DNA from: Brevibacillus fulvus
GTDB taxonomy: Bacteria > Bacillota > Bacilli > Brevibacillales > Brevibacillaceae
Reading direction: 5' to 3'
Assembly (NCBI RefSeq): GCF_016908525.1
Contig: NZ_JAFBEB010000002.1
Span: 336,392-400,391, forward strand
Length of the DNA: 64,000 bases
Below the pieces are notes generated by a model. It was given only the letters and a program-made list of their open reading frames with translations, made no database searches and was not told the origin of the DNA. Below are positions 60,942 through 64,000 of this stretch, one piece after another; the stretch's first letter is position 1; each line of letters begins with the position of its first letter. The position numbers and the translations under genes were made by a program.

Positions 60942-62614
60942 TATGGGATAATAATTTTTGCGCGAATGCCTTGTTGTTCAAGCATATACAGCAAATTTGT
61001 TCCGTCAATTAACTCAATAGGTTTGTCTTTTGCGAAACCGCGGGCATCTGGTCCAAATGTTGACGTAGTTACCAGAATACCCTTTGCAGCATTCTCATTC
61101 ATCATAGTTCCATATAGGTCTCTGACGGCTGCAACTTCAACAGTGTTACGATATCTTTTGGCCTGGATGACATATTTTCCGCCAAAAACTGGGCGAGGAT
61201 CGAACGCAATGACATCTACACCGCCGTCTCGACTTGATCGGGTCAACTTTGATTCTAGGCCAATTTTTGCAAAGAGATTACATACAAGATGTTCGAAGTC
61301 AAAAGGATCCATTTCAAGCAAGTTCGTCCGATCATCGATACCGGAAATCATGTCACGTTCATCGACAAAACGCTTGTCAAACATGTCCAAATTCACAATG
61401 GGTTTGACGGGTGCTAATTCCGTCAAGGAAGGCGATATTTGAGCACGTAACCCCTTAACACATGCGATTACGTCGACTTTGCTAAGGTCAAATTGATTAA
61501 ACTCACTTTTAGTGGTTTGAACGGTAATAATGCAGGGACGTATTTCAAGTCCAGTACTTGGGTTTATGGTAGAAACTACACCGTTGAAAACAATGGAATC
61601 AATTACATTCGCTTGATCCGCTTCAAACAACTCATGTAATGTACGAAGAGTTACAGATGCGGTAAGGTTTGAATAAATGTCAGTTTTTTCTTTTTGCTTA
61701 AATTCTGTTCCCTTAATTTCATCTTTGCTTTGGATGTACTTATATTCTTTAAACACCGGTATTGCGTTGGAGGAAGGTAATTCATATTCCACCACTAGCT
61801 CTTTACTTTGCTCAACATAGTAGAGTTCAAATTGTTGGGGGAACAGGTCACTGTACTGAGAACGCTCTAGGACCATAGAATTATATGCCTCAACTGCTTC
61901 TTTCTCTCCGGAAAAATATTTTGATTTAAATTCATCCACTTGCTGGATACGTTGGGCAATTTCGTCTTCAAAGGCTTGTTTCTCTCTCTCATATCGTTCC
62001 TTCGCCTCATGTAAAAGCTTGGCATCTTCTTTCAAAATGTTTTCGATTACATTATTTATTCGTTCGTGCTCCGCTTGAGCAGAATTGTAAGCAGCTTCTG
62101 CTTGTCTAACACTTTCAAGACGTTTTTCTTTACCAATCCCCAAGGTCTTTTCCCAAAAGGAGGGTTCGAGTTTTACACTTTTGAAGAAGTCTTCCTTAAT
62201 CGGTTGAGGGTTAGCAGGAATCGTTGAAGCTGGAGGTGGCACAAACGCAGGGAATTTTTCTTTTGGATACAACGATTCGAATGAAATTGTATCATCGGTT
62301 TTCAGTGTAAGTGATAAAACAGATCGAAAATCTTCAAGAATGTATCGCACCTCATCATTCAAATCCTGCGTTTCATCTTTTCGACTTTGCAAATAACGAG
62401 CTTTCTGCTCTTTCTCATAATTTTTCTGATCCCTAATGGCTTGTTTCAATGCTTTATCGTGTTCGCGTTCCAATTGTCTTTCATACTGCCGCTGGAGCCT
62501 CTTTTGGCGCTCATATTCTCGCTGAACGGCCCTTTGGCGTCGTTCAGCGTTGCGTTGTGCTTTCGCTGCTTCCCGAGCAATTTTGCTAAAAGTGCTAACA
62601 ATACCACGTCCCAA
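60941..62614 (-). CDS. Coiled-coil protein with C-terminal Mrr-type restriction endonuclease domain
   Basis: 557 aa. Residues 1-75 are a very basic, Arg/Gln/Glu-rich helix (AREAAKAQRNAERRQRAVQR). About 150-240 form a second coiled coil, and 240-425 are a middle region without a recognised domain. The last 130 residues are a PD-(D/E)XK Mrr-like nuclease: Glu441 in FDFEHLV, Asp467 in RDGGVDVIAFD, and Gln484-x-Lys486 in YVIQAKRY. Mrr enzymes cut modified foreign DNA. No methylase or helicase is adjacent, so it would be a single-gene, type IV-like defence. TTG 62614 has GGAGGTGG 7 nt upstream. Confidence 0.82.
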   Translation of the reverse strand: MGRGIVSTFSKIAREAAKAQRNAERRQRAVQREYERQKRLQRQYERQLEREHDKALKQAIRDQKNYEKEQKARYLQSRKDETQDLNDEVRYILEDFRSVLSLTLKTDDTISFESLYPKEKFPAFVPPPASTIPANPQPIKEDFFKSVKLEPSFWEKTLGIGKEKRLESVRQAEAAYNSAQAEHERINNVIENILKEDAKLLHEAKERYEREKQAFEDEIAQRIQQVDEFKSKYFSGEKEAVEAYNSMVLERSQYSDLFPQQFELYYVEQSKELVVEYELPSSNAIPVFKEYKYIQSKDEIKGTEFKQKEKTDIYSNLTASVTLRTLHELFEADQANVIDSIVFNGVVSTINPSTGLEIRPCIITVQTTKSEFNQFDLSKVDVIACVKGLRAQISPSLTELAPVKPIVNLDMFDKRFVDERDMISGIDDRTNLLEMDPFDFEHLVCNLFAKIGLESKLTRSSRDGGVDVIAFDPRPVFGGKYVIQAKRYRNTVEVAAVRDLYGTMMNENAAKGILVTTSTFGPDARGFAKDKPIELIDGTNLLYMLEQQGIRAKIIIP

Positions 62615-63606
62615 AGTTTACCACCTCCAAAAAAATATTACTCTACAAGTTTCCCAAAATGTTAGGGTATTATAATGTGGCATTGTGCAAATTTTACCAA
62701 AGCAGGGGCGGGAATTCAGTCGTTTATTGTCGAAAAGTAGGAAAAATGTCTCATTCTAAAGAGAATTATCGGGAAACTAGTTCGGATTACAAGGATATCA
62801 AATCGCTGAGATGTTTTACCTTTTCATGAATCAGTACAACCTCTCAGTACATAGCTCCGTTGTAACCGTAAAATGCTCTGACAGTACCTCCACATTATCC
62901 GTTACGTCTAATCACTTATCATGTGCAGCGGTAAAGAAGCATACCGAGTAAAATTTCTTGTTTCCCACTTCTGTAGCTCACGAAAAGCAGTCGGCATCAG
63001 ACCTGACAACCGGCGTGAAGAAGGATATGACATAACTCATCGTAAAGAGACTCCCTCTTGACTTTCTGAGAGAGTCCTTTTTTCGATCGTAATACTTTTG
63101 AACCGCCAATTTCGTAAGACATGGAAGGTATTTCTTTGTAGAAGAGATAAATAGTCAAGATTTAGCTATTGGCTGTTCATCCAGATTTGTAGGCGATTCT
63201 ATGCTTAGTTGCAAATAAAAGTGACTTACCCATGTCTCAAGTGGAGTAGAGTATATGACTATCATATAACATCACTTTTATAAGAACTAATATTCTTATG
63301 CAATATGGCATTAGTTCTTGCGTTATAGCTAGATACAATTTAATGACAGCCTGAGCTCTACCCTTGACACTAGGCTGGTCAGGAGAGGTTTCCCCCGTTT
63401 TTGCTGAAACAATTGATCCAGAACAAGCCGTATAAAAACAAGGTACCATGAAGTATATGAAAAAGTAGTATGAGTGAGTGGATGGAGGTTCCATGGTAGC
63501 TTCCAATCCAACTGAATTACAGATATTCATCAAAAAATCTGACAATGAATAAAATTAGGGTATAAACGCAATGTGTAAACTCATTTTAAATAACTGGAGT
63601 GATCAT
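62615..63606. other. AT-rich region without a supported gene
   Basis: About 1 kb with many stops in all frames. A 27-codon readable end (…SVAHEKQSASDLTTGVKKDMT) stops at 63033-63035 and is followed by a terminator at 63049, suggesting the tail of a decayed plus-strand gene. A minus-strand 102-codon frame (63237-63545) has no RBS or recognisable content and is not accepted. Confidence 0.4.
63049..63083 (+). terminator. Rho-independent terminator in decayed region
   Basis: Stem GACTCCCTC / GAGAGAGTC with T6 shortly after; left behind by, or still serving, the remnant ending at 63035. Confidence 0.7.
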
Positions 63607-63921
63607 ATGGTTATTTCACCAATTCAAGGATCTATAAACAAATTAAGAAATCAGAGATCGATGAATCAGGTTTTCAATCCCTGAAAAGAATACTCAACAT
63701 CATATGATATTAGCTGTCAAGCTCCTAATTTACGAGCTAACTATTTAGAAGAGTATTTATTACAAAGAATTAACCAGGTTGAATACATCCTCGTTGCAGA
63801 GACATTAAGATTTCAGGGAGGGAAGTACTCCGAGATAGCGATGACCTCAGAAAGAATATTGTTAGGCAATCATCCTGATATTGAAGCAAAACATAATTTC
63901 GTAATTGTTTTTGGCAAGTAA
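63607..63921 (+). pseudogene. 104-codon gene interrupted by one in-frame TGA
   Basis: ATG 63607 with GGAGTGA 6-7 nt upstream opens a frame that continues in the same phase to TAA 63919-63921, broken only by TGA at 63682-63684 (codon 26). Before it: MVISPIQGSINKLRNQ and MNQVFNP. After it: KEYSTSYDISCQAPNLRANY, YLLQRINQVEYILVAETLRF, ERILLGNHPDIEAKHNF. The second part is clearly protein-like. The TGA most simply replaced a TGG Trp codon. No family is recognised. Confidence 0.55.
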
Positions 63922-63926
63922 GAAAT

Positions 63927-63962
63927 GTAGCAAATGGCAATTAAAAATGTACCACTTGCCAA
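63927..63962. mobile_element. Possible IS terminus at window edge
   Basis: A TGTAGCAAATGGCAATT then AAAAATGTACCAC sequence, begun by TG and followed by ACTTGCCAA, resembles the terminal repeats of IS21-family elements as recalled from memory. TTGGCAAG at 63911 and CTTGCCAA at 63954 also form an inverted pair. The element itself would lie beyond the window. Confidence 0.22.
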
Positions 63963-64000
63963 CCCCTAAATTATTTACCGTGTAATAGCGATTCTTTGTA

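Noticed and set aside
60894..61442. 182-codon plus-strand frame
   Set aside because: It is antisense to the Mrr domain, whose motifs are convincing, and has no RBS.
63237..63545. 102-codon minus-strand frame
   Set aside because: No RBS, no recognisable motif, and an alternative overlapping frame of similar quality; likely chance in AT-rich DNA.
63682..63684. Selenocysteine at the in-frame TGA
   Set aside because: No SECIS-like hairpin is evident right after the TGA and the context does not resemble a redox motif; a nonsense mutation is simpler.
1..64000. CRISPR array, tRNA or rRNA genes, phage integrase
   Set aside because: No regularly spaced short repeats, no tRNA cloverleaf with conserved arms, no rRNA signature sequence and no recombinase were seen on either strand.

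Overview
The window looks like the chromosome of an aerobic, endospore-forming Bacillales bacterium of moderate GC content, most like Brevibacillus or the Alicyclobacillaceae (Tumebacillus/Effusibacillus type). The reasons are strong AGGAGG ribosome binding sites, common TTG and GTG starts, sporulation genes (ylbJ, a YhcN-like lipoprotein) and long blocks collinear with Bacillus subtilis. The genus is an inference; there is no rRNA or tRNA in the window.

Left third (1-27 kb), mixed accessory and housekeeping genes. This part holds the N-terminal part of a chemoreceptor, a VanY/LdcB-type D,D-carboxypeptidase lipoprotein, two very small ORFs (29 and 30 aa), a PLP aminotransferase, a HipA-like kinase without an antitoxin, and a MarR regulator with twin palindromes in its leader. 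It continues with a type III polyketide synthase/methyltransferase pair (bpsA-bpsB type) plus a 48-aa third gene, two diguanylate cyclases, and a PhoU-like/PiT phosphate transport pair behind candidate PhoP boxes. Then come lgt, a Gly/Thr-rich YhcN-like lipoprotein beside a five-repeat protein, amino-acid transporters and a class V aminotransferase. An NHEJ set is split in two: a LigD-type polymerase at 16 kb and Ku plus ligase at 25-26.7 kb. A broken IS1182-family element lies beside the ligase.

Middle (27-59 kb), core genome. The order is rsmD-coaD-ylbJ-ylbK-ylbL-ylbN-rpmF (no ylbM seen), then fapR-plsX-fabH-fabD-fabG-acpP-fabF (fatty acid synthesis under a FapR operator), then rnc, smc, ftsY, ylxM, ffh, rpsP, khpA, ylqD, rimM, trmD, rplS, signal peptidase, rbgA, rnhB, ylqG, ylqH and yraN. 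These genes link lipid synthesis, chromosome condensation, SRP targeting and ribosome assembly. They are followed by a YfkAB radical SAM protein, a YolD-like gene behind a LexA-type SOS box, and comM/yifB.

Right end (about 59-64 kb), AT-rich accessory block. It contains an MFS efflux-type transporter, a coiled-coil protein ending in an Mrr-type nuclease domain, a 104-codon reading frame interrupted by one in-frame TGA, scattered coding remnants, and a possible IS end at the margin. It looks acquired and decaying.

The least explained items are the five-repeat protein at 18.4-19.4 kb, which loosely resembles gamma-type small acid-soluble spore proteins; the small ORFs at 2.3-2.6, 6.6 and 32.4 kb; and the Mrr fusion.
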